Positions 27,505-36,505 of a stretch of DNA of 64,000 bases are shown piece after piece; position 1 is the first letter of the stretch; every line of letters starts with the position of its first letter. This stretch comes from JAHJQZ01 sp963667595. Lineage in GTDB: Bacteria > Pseudomonadota > Alphaproteobacteria > Rhizobiales > Devosiaceae. The position numbers were made by a program, and so were the translations under genes. Location of the stretch: the NCBI GenBank assembly GCA_963667595.2, contig CAXXWD010000010.1:62001-126000 (forward strand), given 5' to 3'. Under the pieces are notes generated by a model. It was not told where the DNA came from, did no database searches, and worked only from the letters and a program-made list of their open reading frames with translations.

Positions 27505-28218
27505 ATGACTGAAATTCATCCCCGCAAACGAAAAACTTCCGCAGTCGACGGCATCGTCGAGAGCTTCCGTTCGATGATCGAGACCGGTCAGTTGCAGGTT
27601 GGCGACGATCTGCCGACCGAACGCGACATGGCGCAGCAACTGGGTGTGAGCCGCAACACCTTCCGTGAGGCGATCAAGCGGCTCGAAGCGTACGGCATTG
27701 TCGAGACGCGACAAAAACAGGGTGCGCGCATCGTCAACAATTCCGTCGACGCGATGATCTCGATCCTGTCGTTCCAGCTCGGCAGCGATGAGAAGACCTA
27801 TCGCGACGTGCAGAATTTCCGTCGCGTGCTTGAAACCGGGCTGGCCGCCGACATCGTTGCCAAATGCACCGATGAGGACATTGCCGAGCTCAAAACGATC
27901 AACGATCGGTTGCTGTCAACGCATGCCGTGGTGACCTTGGCGGAGATCGATCTCGCCTTTCACAAGAGGCTGATCGCCATTTCCGGTAACGAGACCGCAC
28001 TCAAGGTCTACGAGATGCTGTCGGGCGTGATCGTGCAGATCATGACGCTCGGCAAGGCGCGCAGCGGAGGAAGCCTGGCGCATCGCAGCCATCTCGAAGT
28101 CGTTGATGCCATCGTGGCGCGCGATCGCGCGAAACTGGTGTCGTTGACCTCTGACCATATGGGGCTGGGCCTGCGCTACCTCGATGAACTCAACGATGCG
28201 GCGCACGCAAATGAGTAG
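27505..28218 (+). CDS. GntR/FadR-family transcriptional regulator
   Basis: 237 aa with an N-terminal winged helix-turn-helix (about residues 15-75, core LPTERDMAQQLGVSRNTFREAIKRLEAYG split over positions 37-64) and a C-terminal FCD helical ligand-binding domain, so FadR subfamily. It probably senses a sugar acid or keto-deoxy intermediate made by the genes that follow. The ATG at 27505 has a weak ribosome binding site. The last 8 bases overlap the RraA-like gene, so it is cotranscribed with the pathway and likely controls its own operon. Confidence 0.85.
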   Translation: MTEIHPRKRKTSAVDGIVESFRSMIETGQLQVGDDLPTERDMAQQLGVSRNTFREAIKRLEAYGIVETRQKQGARIVNNSVDAMISILSFQLGSDEKTYRDVQNFRRVLETGLAADIVAKCTDEDIAELKTINDRLLSTHAVVTLAEIDLAFHKRLIAISGNETALKVYEMLSGVIVQIMTLGKARSGGSLAHRSHLEVVDAIVARDRAKLVSLTSDHMGLGLRYLDELNDAAHANE

Positions 28219-28876
28219 CGATGCGGATCTTTTGTCGCTGATCCGCGAGCATCTGTTCACGGCTGTCCTCGGCGATGTGATGGACGCCGCCGGCTTTCGG
28301 CACCAGTTCCTTCCGCCTTATCTGAAGCCCGTGAACGAAGGGCCATGTCTGGTCGGGCGTGCCATGACCGTTATCGAGGCCGATCTCGACGACGACCCGG
28401 AGCGTCAGGGCGATTTCGGGCGGATGTTCGAAGCGCTCGATCAGTTGGAGCCTGGCGAAATTTACGTATGTGCCGGTTCGACGGGTGCTTTCGCTCTTTG
28501 GGGCGAGCTGATGAGCACGCGCGCCATGCGCAATGGCGGCCTCGGTGCGGTGGTCGATGGCTTTCACCGCGATACCGCCGGCATCCGACGTCTCGGCTTT
28601 CCCGTCTTTTCCGCCGGCGCTTATGGCCAGGATCAAAGGCCGCGTGGCGCGGTTATCGATTTTCGCTGCCCGACGCGTTTTGCCAACGGCGTGGTCGTGA
28701 ACTCCGGCGACGTGATCGTCGCCGATCTGGATGGTGTGGTTGCCATCCCCTCTGCCGCGCTCGCCGACATCATCGGTGCGGCTCTCGACAAGCTGCATAT
28801 CGAACAGGATGTGCAGCGCGCCATCCGGGACGGTGAGACCACAACCTCTGTTTTTGCGCGTACTGGAGTGATGTAG
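28211..28876 (+). CDS. RraA-like / HMG-aldolase family protein, candidate keto-deoxy acid aldolase
   Basis: 221 aa. The fold-defining segment GGLGAVVDGFHRD contains Arg120 and Asp121, which match the pyruvate-binding Arg and metal-binding Asp of HMG/CHA-type class II pyruvate aldolases; true RraA RNase E inhibitors lack a need for them. Glu99 in WGELMSTRAM is also conserved. Its position before mannonate dehydratase suggests it cleaves 2-keto-3-deoxygluconate to pyruvate and glyceraldehyde (inference). It could instead be an oxaloacetate decarboxylase. The start is inside the gntR end (ATGAGTAG, 8-base overlap). Confidence 0.75.
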   Translation: MSSDADLLSLIREHLFTAVLGDVMDAAGFRHQFLPPYLKPVNEGPCLVGRAMTVIEADLDDDPERQGDFGRMFEALDQLEPGEIYVCAGSTGAFALWGELMSTRAMRNGGLGAVVDGFHRDTAGIRRLGFPVFSAGAYGQDQRPRGAVIDFRCPTRFANGVVVNSGDVIVADLDGVVAIPSAALADIIGAALDKLHIEQDVQRAIRDGETTTSVFARTGVM

Positions 28877-28881
28877 GCCCG

Positions 28882-29967
28882 ATGATGCACGTAGGACTTG
28901 GACTTTATCGGGACTCTCTTAACGAGCGGAACTACCGGTTCGCCGTTCAGGCTGGTGCCACACATATCGTTGCCCATCTGGCGCGCTACTTCTCGGGCGC
29001 TTCGCCGAAACTGTCACGTGGCGGAGAAGACGAGGGCTGGGGCGATTGCGTAAACGAGCCCATGTGGACCTATGAGGACATGGCGGGCCTCGTCTCCGAT
29101 TTGAAGGCACATGGTCTGAAGCTTGCGGCGATCGAGAATTTCTCGCCCAATTTCTGGTCCGACATCCTGCTCGATGGGCCGCGAAAGGCCGAGCAGCTCG
29201 ACGGTCTCAAGAAGCTGATCCGCGATGTCGGCCGGGCGGGGATACCGTGTTTCGGCTACAATTTCTCCATCGCCGGCGTCTGGGGGTGGGAGCGTGGGCC
29301 GTTTGCCCGCGGCGGTGCCATGTCGGTCGGTTTCGATCTCGATGCCATCGACGCTCAGGCGCCCATTCCGGACGGCGTCCTGTGGAACATGCGCTATCGG
29401 GACATCTCGGACCACCCCAGGCCCATCAGCGTCAGCAACGAAGAACTCTGGCAGCGCCTGGAAGACATGCTCAAATCCCTTGTTCCCGTGGCCGAAGAAG
29501 CCGGAGTTCGCCTTGCGGCACATCCCGACGATCCTCCCGTCGATGTGCTGCGGGGCGCCGCCCGGCTGGTCAACCGACCCGACAAGTACGACCGTCTGTT
29601 CGATATCATCGACACTCCGTTCAATTCCGCCGAGCTGTGCCTGGGAACGCTTCAGGAAATGCCCGAAGGCGATATCTACGCCGCCGTGCGCAGGTTCGCG
29701 CGTCGCGATCGCATTGGCTACATCCATTTCCGCAATGTCAGGGGCAAGGTGCCCCATTACGTCGAAACCTTCATTGATGAGGGCGACATCGACGTTGCCG
29801 AGATCGTCCGCATTCTGAGAGACGAGAATTACGAGGGGGTCTTCATCCCCGATCACACACCTGAACTCGAATGCGATGCCCCGTGGCACGCGGGCATGGC
29901 CTATGCCCTCGGTTACCTCAGGGCGCTCGTCAACAATGCAGAAGCGCTGGGACCGGCAACACGCTGA
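28882..29967 (+). CDS. uxuA: Mannonate dehydratase
   Basis: Dehydrates D-mannonate to 2-keto-3-deoxygluconate. TIM-barrel metalloenzyme, 361 aa, normal length. The metal-ligand pattern of UxuA is present: His214 (LAAHPDDPP), Cys253 (NSAELCLGT), His282 (GYIHFRNVRG) and Asp324 (FIPDHTPE). Two ATGs in a row, at 28882 and 28885, are equivalent starts. It lies 5 bases after the RraA-like gene. There is no uxaC or uxuB nearby, so the mannonate probably does not come from glucuronate but from mannose oxidation by the SDR and lactonase in the same cluster (inference). Confidence 0.9.
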   Translation: MMHVGLGLYRDSLNERNYRFAVQAGATHIVAHLARYFSGASPKLSRGGEDEGWGDCVNEPMWTYEDMAGLVSDLKAHGLKLAAIENFSPNFWSDILLDGPRKAEQLDGLKKLIRDVGRAGIPCFGYNFSIAGVWGWERGPFARGGAMSVGFDLDAIDAQAPIPDGVLWNMRYRDISDHPRPISVSNEELWQRLEDMLKSLVPVAEEAGVRLAAHPDDPPVDVLRGAARLVNRPDKYDRLFDIIDTPFNSAELCLGTLQEMPEGDIYAAVRRFARRDRIGYIHFRNVRGKVPHYVETFIDEGDIDVAEIVRILRDENYEGVFIPDHTPELECDAPWHAGMAYALGYLRALVNNAEALGPATR

Positions 29968-30017
29968 ATGCCTCAAAAACAGCCGGAAACAAACAAAACT
30001 CGCAAAGGGAGGTTGTC

Positions 30018-31310
30018 ATGCAAACAAAACTCACACTCGGCGCTCTGGCCATGGGAACGGCGTTCGTCGCGCTGACCACGGCCGGCCTGGCCGCATCGAC
30101 CACGGTCACGTTCTGGGGGCAATCGCTGGCACCCGCCGACCGCCAGGCCCTCGACCAGATCATCGCCGCCTACGAAGCCCAGAATCCGGACGTCGACGTC
30201 AATTACGTGCCGGTTTCCTCGACCGAAACGGATGAAAGCAAGCTGATGACGGCCGTACGCGGCGGCGTTGGCCCGGATGTCTATTTTCTCAACCGTTTCG
30301 CTGCGCAGGAACGTGCATCCCAGGGCATTCTCGAAAATCTTCAGCCCTTCATCGATGCCGAGGGTGTCGACCTGTCCAAGGAGTACATGGACTTTGCCTG
30401 GGGCGATGTCTCCAACGACAAGGGCGTGTTCGCGCTGCCCTTCGATACCGACGCCCGCGTGCTCTTCTACAATCGCGGCATGCTGAAGGATGCCGGTATC
30501 GATCTGTCCGTATTCGATCCGGCCAACGGTCCGATGAACACCGAACAGGTGACCGAGATCGCCGCCAGGCTCAACGTCAAGGACGCCAATGGCCAGTACG
30601 AGCAGATCGGTTTCATCCCGTGGTTCGAGCAGGGCTGGCACTTCACCTGGGGCGTTCAGTACGGCGGCAAGTTCCAGGACGGCAACTGCAAGGTCACCCC
30701 GGAAGACGCGGGCGCCGTCGCCGGCATGACCTACATGGCCGACAGCGCCAAGGCGCTCGGCTATACCGATGTAACGCAGTTCCTCAACTCGTACTTCCCG
30801 CCGAATTCGCCGACGCAGTCAAACCCGTTCTTCACCGGCAAGGTCGGCATGATGGTCAATGGCGACTGGACGCTTGCGAGCCTCAAGGAATTCGCTCCCG
30901 ACCTCGACTGGGCCATGACCTATCTGCCCACTGGCGACGGCAACATCCACTCCTGGTCTGCGGGTTGGTCGCTTGCCATTCCTGCCGGCGCCAAGAATGC
31001 CCAGGCAGCTTACGACTTCGCCCGGTTCGCCGCCGGAGAGGAAGGCCAGCGCATCTATACCGAAGTCTCGGCCCATCTGCCGACCTGGAAGTCGCTGCTC
31101 AACGAAGACATCTATGATGAAAGTCACATGTTCTTCAAAGACTTGCTGCCGCATACCAGCCCGCTCTTCCAGCTGCCGGTAGGTGCGCTTTACTGGGATG
31201 AGCTGACCCGTGCCCAGGAGCAGGTCCTTTCTGGTCAGGCAACGCCTGAAGCCGCCATGGCCAATGTCGCCAAGCGCGTTCAGCCACGCCTCGACCGCGC
31301 CTGCAAGTAG
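30018..31310 (+). CDS. Sugar ABC transporter substrate-binding protein
   Basis: Periplasmic extracellular solute-binding protein, family 1 (MalE-like), 430 aa. A Sec signal peptide covers about residues 1-26 (MQTKLTLGALAMG start, cleavage near LAA-ST) with no lipobox, so it is soluble. The mature part begins VTFWGQSL and shows typical cluster motifs such as GVGPDVYFLNR and GKVGMMVNGDW. AGGGAGG precedes the ATG. It opens the transport section of the GntR cluster; the expected ligand is a mannose-containing oligosaccharide, from the adjoining mannosidases. Confidence 0.9.
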   Translation: MQTKLTLGALAMGTAFVALTTAGLAASTTVTFWGQSLAPADRQALDQIIAAYEAQNPDVDVNYVPVSSTETDESKLMTAVRGGVGPDVYFLNRFAAQERASQGILENLQPFIDAEGVDLSKEYMDFAWGDVSNDKGVFALPFDTDARVLFYNRGMLKDAGIDLSVFDPANGPMNTEQVTEIAARLNVKDANGQYEQIGFIPWFEQGWHFTWGVQYGGKFQDGNCKVTPEDAGAVAGMTYMADSAKALGYTDVTQFLNSYFPPNSPTQSNPFFTGKVGMMVNGDWTLASLKEFAPDLDWAMTYLPTGDGNIHSWSAGWSLAIPAGAKNAQAAYDFARFAAGEEGQRIYTEVSAHLPTWKSLLNEDIYDESHMFFKDLLPHTSPLFQLPVGALYWDELTRAQEQVLSGQATPEAAMANVAKRVQPRLDRACK

Positions 31311-31325
31311 TCTTTTCTTCAAAAC

Positions 31326-31356
31326 GACCATCCGGCGGTTCGACCGTCGGATGGTC
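31326..31356 (+). promoter_or_regulatory. Intercistronic hairpin after the binding-protein gene
   Basis: GACCATCCGGCGG (31326-31338) pairs fully, with one G-U, with CCGTCGGATGGTC (31344-31356) around a 5-base loop. There is no T run. Such hairpins between binding protein and permease genes usually stabilise the upstream message, giving more binding protein than permease. Confidence 0.65.
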
Positions 31357-31375
31357 CTGACACGGACGGACCGTG

Positions 31376-32260
31376 ATGACTGGCAATAAGGGGCGCACCC
31401 TGCTCGGCTACGTTCTGATATCGCCCTGGCTGGTAGGCCTGTGCGCGCTGATCCTGTATCCGCTTTTCTACAACATCTATCTCGGCTTCACTGAATATAA
31501 CGGGTTCGGCTCACCCGAATGGATCGGCCTCGACAACTACGTCCGCATGTTCTTTCAGGACGATGTGTTCTGGGTCTCGGCTGGCAACACCATCTACTAC
31601 ACCTTCTGGGCGGTGATCATCGGCGTGCCGTTCACCATCCTCATGGCGCTTGCCATGAAGGTGGAGATGAAGGAAACGCCGATTATCCGTGCCATCCTCA
31701 TCATTCCGTCCGTCCTGCCGATTTTTGCGCTGGCTCTGGTTTTCGTCTGGCTGCTCAATCCGCGCTTCGGTCTGGTCAACTACATTCTGTCCTATCTGGG
31801 AGTGCCTCCCATCGACTGGCTTGGCGATCCCGGCTGGGCCAAGTTCTCCATCGTGCTTCTGGCGCAGCTCGGCGCAGGGCAGGTGGCGCTCATCTATCTT
31901 GCCGCCATGCAGGGGATCTCCGAGGAGCTTTACGACGCGGCAATTCTCGATGGCGCCAACGCCTTCCAGCGCTTCTGGTCCATTACGCTGCCGCTGGTCT
32001 CGCCGGTCATTCAGTATCAGGTGGTCATCGGCATCGGCATGGGGCTTTCGGTCTTCACCCAGGCCTATGTCATGACAGGCGGTGGACCGCAGGATTCGAC
32101 GCTGTTCTACGCCCTTTATCTTTATCAGCAGGTCTTCAGCTATGCCGACTACGGGTTCGGTGCGGCCATGGCGACGGTCCTGTTCTTCGTTAGTCTGGTT
32201 TTGGCCATCCTGGTCTTCAAGGCCTCGGCAAACCGCGTTCGCTATGAGGCTGTGGGATGA
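31376..32260 (+). CDS. Sugar ABC transporter permease (MalF/UgpA type)
   Basis: Inner-membrane permease, about 294 aa, six predicted helices. The EAA loop contacting the ATPase reads EELYDAAILDGANAFQRFW. A GTG just before the ATG at 31376 is an equivalent alternative start. The stop overlaps the next permease by four bases (ATGA). It partners the second permease and the ATPase at 37592. Confidence 0.9.
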   Translation: MTGNKGRTLLGYVLISPWLVGLCALILYPLFYNIYLGFTEYNGFGSPEWIGLDNYVRMFFQDDVFWVSAGNTIYYTFWAVIIGVPFTILMALAMKVEMKETPIIRAILIIPSVLPIFALALVFVWLLNPRFGLVNYILSYLGVPPIDWLGDPGWAKFSIVLLAQLGAGQVALIYLAAMQGISEELYDAAILDGANAFQRFWSITLPLVSPVIQYQVVIGIGMGLSVFTQAYVMTGGGPQDSTLFYALYLYQQVFSYADYGFGAAMATVLFFVSLVLAILVFKASANRVRYEAVG

Positions 32261-33123
32261 GTATGTCCGATACGATTGCCCTTGTTCCCAACAGGCGTCG
32301 GTTCAACTGGCGAAAGCTCCTCTCGCGGCTGGTGCTCTACCTGTTCTGCCTGACATTCCTTTTGCCGATCTACTCGATGGTGACGAGCGGACTGAAGACG
32401 CCTCAGGAACTCGGAGCCTTTCCGCCGACCTTTATTCCCCAGACATGGGCCTGGGGGAATTTCGAGGCGGCGACCACCTTCATTCCGTTCTGGCGGTATT
32501 TCGCCAACACGGTGATCGTGACCGGATTCTCGCTTATCGGCTCGGTCGCATCGAGCTTTGTGATCGCCTACGGGTTCGCGCGGATCCAGTTTCCGGGGAG
32601 GGATCTTCTCTTCTATACGGTATTGGGCTCGATCTTTCTGACGGGCTTTCCGGTCATTACCCTGATCCCGCTGTTCGACATGTTTACGCGGCTCGGCTGG
32701 GTCAATACCTTCCTGCCTTTGATTGTGCCGAGCTATTTCGGCAATGCGCTCTACATCTACCTGTTGCGCCAGTTTCTCCTGCGCATTCCCAACGAGCTGA
32801 CCGACGCAGCCCGCATGGACGGCGCCAACGAGTTCCAGATCATGCGCGACATCGTCCTGCCGCTCACCCTGCCAGCCATAGCGGTCGTCGCAGTCTTTGC
32901 GGTGTTCAATTCCTGGAACGATTTTCTCAATCCGCTCATCTACCTGCAGGACGAGTCCAAATACACGCTCGCCATCGGTCTGAGCCTTTACAGGAGCACC
33001 CACGAGACACAGTGGCATCTGCTCAACATGGCTTCGACCCTGGTCATTCTGCCCGAAGTCGTCCTCTTCCTCATCTTCCAGAAAAGTTTCCTGCGCGGCA
33101 TCGCGGCCGGCGCCATCAAGTAA
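32257..33123 (+). CDS. Sugar ABC transporter permease (MalG/UgpE type)
   Basis: Second inner-membrane permease, 288 aa, six predicted helices. The EAA loop reads NELTDAARMDGANEFQIMR. It begins inside the previous stop codon and ends 8 bases before the GH38-like gene, so transport and hydrolysis genes are on one message. Confidence 0.9.
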   Translation: MSMSDTIALVPNRRRFNWRKLLSRLVLYLFCLTFLLPIYSMVTSGLKTPQELGAFPPTFIPQTWAWGNFEAATTFIPFWRYFANTVIVTGFSLIGSVASSFVIAYGFARIQFPGRDLLFYTVLGSIFLTGFPVITLIPLFDMFTRLGWVNTFLPLIVPSYFGNALYIYLLRQFLLRIPNELTDAARMDGANEFQIMRDIVLPLTLPAIAVVAVFAVFNSWNDFLNPLIYLQDESKYTLAIGLSLYRSTHETQWHLLNMASTLVILPEVVLFLIFQKSFLRGIAAGAIK

Positions 33124-33131
33124 GGTTCGAA

Positions 33132-35693
33132 ATGATCAAGGAAATCTATCTCGTTCCGCACAGCCACACCGATATCGGCTACACCCATCCGCAACCGATC
33201 GTGATGGAGTTGCATCGCAGGTTCCTTGAGGAGGCGCTCGATCTCGCCGAGGCTACGGCCGACCGCACCGATGGCAGCGCCTTCAAATGGATGGTCGAAG
33301 TGTCCGGTACGGCTCTTGACTGGTGGCGCATGGCGACATCGGCCGAAAAGGACCGTTTCGTTGCCGCCGCCAAGGCAGGTCGGGTTGGCGTGGGCGGCAT
33401 GCGCTGGAACCAGGCGCATCTTTCCGATCACCACATGCTGATCGAAGCGATGGAGCCGGTCAGAATCCTACGCGAAGCGGGCGTCCCGATCCGCTCGGCG
33501 ATGAACACCGATGTCAACGGTGTCAACTGGGGCGTGGTCGACGTCATGCTCGATTATGGCATCGAGAACTTCTCGATGGCGATCAACGAGCATTTCGGCC
33601 ACGCCGTTTTGCCAAGGCCGCAGGCCTTTCGCTGGGCTTCGCCCTCGGGCCGGTCGCTGCTCGTCTATAACGGGCTGATCTACGGTTCGAGCGTTTCGGA
33701 CTGGCTTGGCATTCCCTATGACATGAACCTGACGCGTCGGGCGATCCCTCGGCTGCTCGAACAGCTTCACGGGCGGGGCTATCCGCACGATGTGCTGATC
33801 ATGCAGGCGACCAACGTCCATTATTGCGACAACAACACGCCCAATCCGGACCTGCCCGACCACATCCGCGCCTATAATGAGGAAGGTGGGCCGACAAAAC
33901 TCAGGATCGCGACGCTCGACGAAGCCTTCGATCGCTTGCGCCAGAACGACCTCTCCGGCATCCCGACCCAGCGCGGAGACTGGCCGGACTGGTGGACCTT
34001 CGGTTCGGGCGGCACCATGCGCGAAACGGCGGTAACACTTTGCGGCGAACGGGCGCTACGCGATGCCCAGCAGCTCGGTTGCTGGCAGGGTGCGCGCTTG
34101 CGTCGTTCCGACGAACTTGAAACGAAAGCGGCCGAGGACATCGCGCTTTATGTCGAGCATACCTATACGGCCGACCGCGCCGCCAACAGGCCGGACTCGC
34201 CGGATGTCGACAACCAGATCCACTGGAAGAAGGCCGTCGCCTATGAAGGCCTGAGCCTTGCGCGCATGCTGAGGCGCGACGGCCTCGCCGCCATCGCGGA
34301 CAGGCATGCCGGTGCGACGCGGTCCATGCTCGTCTACAACCCGCTTCCCTATCCCGTGCGCCGCACGCTAAGGGTGCCGAACGAAGAGGTCTGCGCGTTT
34401 CTTTTCGATACGGCCTCGCACGTCGTGCACAAGCAGGATGTCGAATTTTCCGACTATCCGGACACGCAGATGAAGATCGTCGAAGTCGATCTGCCGGCGC
34501 TTGGCTACACGATCACACCCTTCGCCGATATCAAGACGCCGGCAGGCAAGATCGCCGTGTCCTCGACGTCGCTCGAGAACGATCGCCTCAAGGTCACCTT
34601 CGATGCGAAGAGCGGCGCGGTGACATCGCTGAAACTCGATGGCGACGAGCATGTCGCTGTGGCCCCGGAATTCGGCTTCGGCGTGCCGATCTATGAACGG
34701 CCCGATCCGCAGAAGCGCACGACCATCTACGGGCCGCCGACCTTCGGTCAGCTGGAGGCCTGGGACATGTACAAGGCCTGGCATCCTGACTGGAAGGCAG
34801 TACACGAATTAGGCGAGCCGACCTCATCCTCGTTCGGTGTCTATGACGGCTATGCCGAGATGAAGCGCTCCTACCGCTTCTTGTGCGGCGACAGTGCCGA
34901 CATTACCTGGCGGCTGGCGGCCGGCGAGGCGGCGCTTGAAGTCAAGGTCGTGATCAACAAGCTGCGTCTGCCCGATCCGCACTCCTATTATCTGCCCATG
35001 CCGCTCGCCGATGAAGCGGGTGGGTTCAGGACGCATTACGAAACGGCTGGCGCCGTTGTCGAACTCGACCGCGAACAATTGCCGGGCGCCAACCGGACCT
35101 TCATTCCGACCCAGCGCTTCATTCGTGTCGAAACCGCCTCGCGCGGTCTCAGCGTTGCGACGCCCGATTTGCCGTTGTTCCAGGTCGGCGGCTTCACTTT
35201 TGGCCGACACAATCGCGGCGAGGTGATGCGCAAGGGCCCGATCCTCAACGCCTGGCTCAACAACAATTACTGGGACACCAATTTCGAGGTGACCCAGTCC
35301 GGCCCGCTTGTCACCCGCTTTACGCTGGTCCCGCACAAGGCGGAGCCGATCGGTGCTTCCATCGAGAAGGTGCTCCCCTATGTCAGCGAACCGCAGATCC
35401 ATGTGTTCAAGGCGAGCGGAGCCGCTTCCGGCCAGTTGCTCGACATTTCGGCCAATGATCTGATCCTGACGGGCGCACGCCGGGTCGGCGACACGATCAC
35501 ACTTTTCGTGCTCAACACCGCCGATGCGCCGAAAAGGCTCGAAATCGCGTCGGGCATGGCAAAGCCGAAAGCAGCGCGGCAGGTCGCCCTTGATGGCAGG
35601 AAGCTGACCGATCTGGTTGTCGCCGCCGGACGGCTGTCGCTCGATATCGCCGCCCGCGGCTGGACGGGCATCGAACTGACGGTCGAGAAATAG
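33132..35693 (+). CDS. GH38-like glycoside hydrolase (divergent alpha-mannosidase relative)
   Basis: 853 aa, no signal peptide, so cytoplasmic. The N-terminal (beta/alpha)7-type catalytic part starts with VPHSHTDIGYTHPQ, giving zinc ligands His12 and Asp14, and AMNTDVNGVNW offers Asp127 as nucleophile. The usual GH38 GHGDGGGGP segment with the last zinc His is absent; NVHYCDN (His230) may replace it. The C-terminal half is a beta-sandwich of GH38 type. AAGG lies 7 bases before ATG 33132. It is distinct from the canonical GH38 at 38675, so substrate or linkage probably differs. An unusual subfamily; specificity unknown. Confidence 0.75.
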   Translation: MIKEIYLVPHSHTDIGYTHPQPIVMELHRRFLEEALDLAEATADRTDGSAFKWMVEVSGTALDWWRMATSAEKDRFVAAAKAGRVGVGGMRWNQAHLSDHHMLIEAMEPVRILREAGVPIRSAMNTDVNGVNWGVVDVMLDYGIENFSMAINEHFGHAVLPRPQAFRWASPSGRSLLVYNGLIYGSSVSDWLGIPYDMNLTRRAIPRLLEQLHGRGYPHDVLIMQATNVHYCDNNTPNPDLPDHIRAYNEEGGPTKLRIATLDEAFDRLRQNDLSGIPTQRGDWPDWWTFGSGGTMRETAVTLCGERALRDAQQLGCWQGARLRRSDELETKAAEDIALYVEHTYTADRAANRPDSPDVDNQIHWKKAVAYEGLSLARMLRRDGLAAIADRHAGATRSMLVYNPLPYPVRRTLRVPNEEVCAFLFDTASHVVHKQDVEFSDYPDTQMKIVEVDLPALGYTITPFADIKTPAGKIAVSSTSLENDRLKVTFDAKSGAVTSLKLDGDEHVAVAPEFGFGVPIYERPDPQKRTTIYGPPTFGQLEAWDMYKAWHPDWKAVHELGEPTSSSFGVYDGYAEMKRSYRFLCGDSADITWRLAAGEAALEVKVVINKLRLPDPHSYYLPMPLADEAGGFRTHYETAGAVVELDREQLPGANRTFIPTQRFIRVETASRGLSVATPDLPLFQVGGFTFGRHNRGEVMRKGPILNAWLNNNYWDTNFEVTQSGPLVTRFTLVPHKAEPIGASIEKVLPYVSEPQIHVFKASGAASGQLLDISANDLILTGARRVGDTITLFVLNTADAPKRLEIASGMAKPKAARQVALDGRKLTDLVVAAGRLSLDIAARGWTGIELTVEK

Positions 35694-35702
35694 GGGGCCA
35701 AA

Positions 35703-36497
35703 ATGGGCGAGGGACTGCTCAACGGCAAAACGGCGCTGGTCACCGGAGGCGGTCGCGGTATTGGCGCGGCCATTTCCGAGACGCTGGCGCGTGAGGGCGC
35801 GTCTCTGGCCATCCTCGGCCGTACCGTGACGCCGGCCCTCGTCGAATATGCCGAACGGCTTGCCGAAACCCATGGCGTTTTCTGCCTGCCGATCGGTGCC
35901 GACCTTCTCCAGCCCGGTGCGGCCACGCACCTGTTCGCCGATTACGACAAGACGTTCGCGACCATCGATATTCTCGTCAACAATGCCGGCTACGAGACCA
36001 CGGGCGCTGCCGAGGATCTGCCCGAGAACGAGTTGCGTGGCGTGCTCGAGGTCAATCTCGTGGCGCCATTCCTGCTTGCCCAGCAGGCGGCGTTGCGCAT
36101 GAAAAGGAACGGGGGAGGGGTCATCATCAATCTCTCCTCCATCCACGCACAGATACCGCGCAAGGGATTGGCCCATTATACCGCTTCGAAGGCGGGTCTC
36201 AACATGGCGACGCGCAGCCTGGCGCTCGAATGGGCCGAATACGGCATCCGTGTCGTCACGGTTTCACCCGGCGCCATCGAAACCGACATGAACCGCCAGG
36301 CCATTGCGCATTTCGGGCGGGAGCATTTCGAGGCATGGATTCCAGCCGGGCGGCTGGGCAACACATCCGATGTCGCCGAGGCCGTGGCCTTTCTCGCTTC
36401 GGATCGCGCCAGCTACATCACCGGCACCGAGCTTGTCATCGACGGCGGCTATGTTCAGAACCTCGTCCGTTATGACGACCGGCCGGGGCGTGGGTAG
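35703..36497 (+). CDS. SDR-family oxidoreductase, candidate sugar 1-dehydrogenase
   Basis: Classical short-chain dehydrogenase, 264 aa. NAD(P) motif TGGGRGIG at 14-21, NNAG at 93-96, catalytic Ser145 or Ser146, Tyr159 and Lys163 (YTASK). The C terminus has the usual GTELVIDGGY. It lies 9 bases after the GH38-like gene and 8 bases before a lactonase. That pairing suggests oxidation of free mannose (or another aldose) at C1 to a lactone (inference). SDR substrate cannot be read from sequence. Confidence 0.88.
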   Translation: MGEGLLNGKTALVTGGGRGIGAAISETLAREGASLAILGRTVTPALVEYAERLAETHGVFCLPIGADLLQPGAATHLFADYDKTFATIDILVNNAGYETTGAAEDLPENELRGVLEVNLVAPFLLAQQAALRMKRNGGGVIINLSSIHAQIPRKGLAHYTASKAGLNMATRSLALEWAEYGIRVVTVSPGAIETDMNRQAIAHFGREHFEAWIPAGRLGNTSDVAEAVAFLASDRASYITGTELVIDGGYVQNLVRYDDRPGRG

Positions 36498-36505
36498 CCG
36501 CGCTC

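Noticed and set aside
32082..33131. Apparent N-terminal extension of the GH38-like gene across the permease
   Set aside because: The frame is open by chance within the permease gene; ATG 33132 with AAGG upstream and the VPHSHTD motif define the start.
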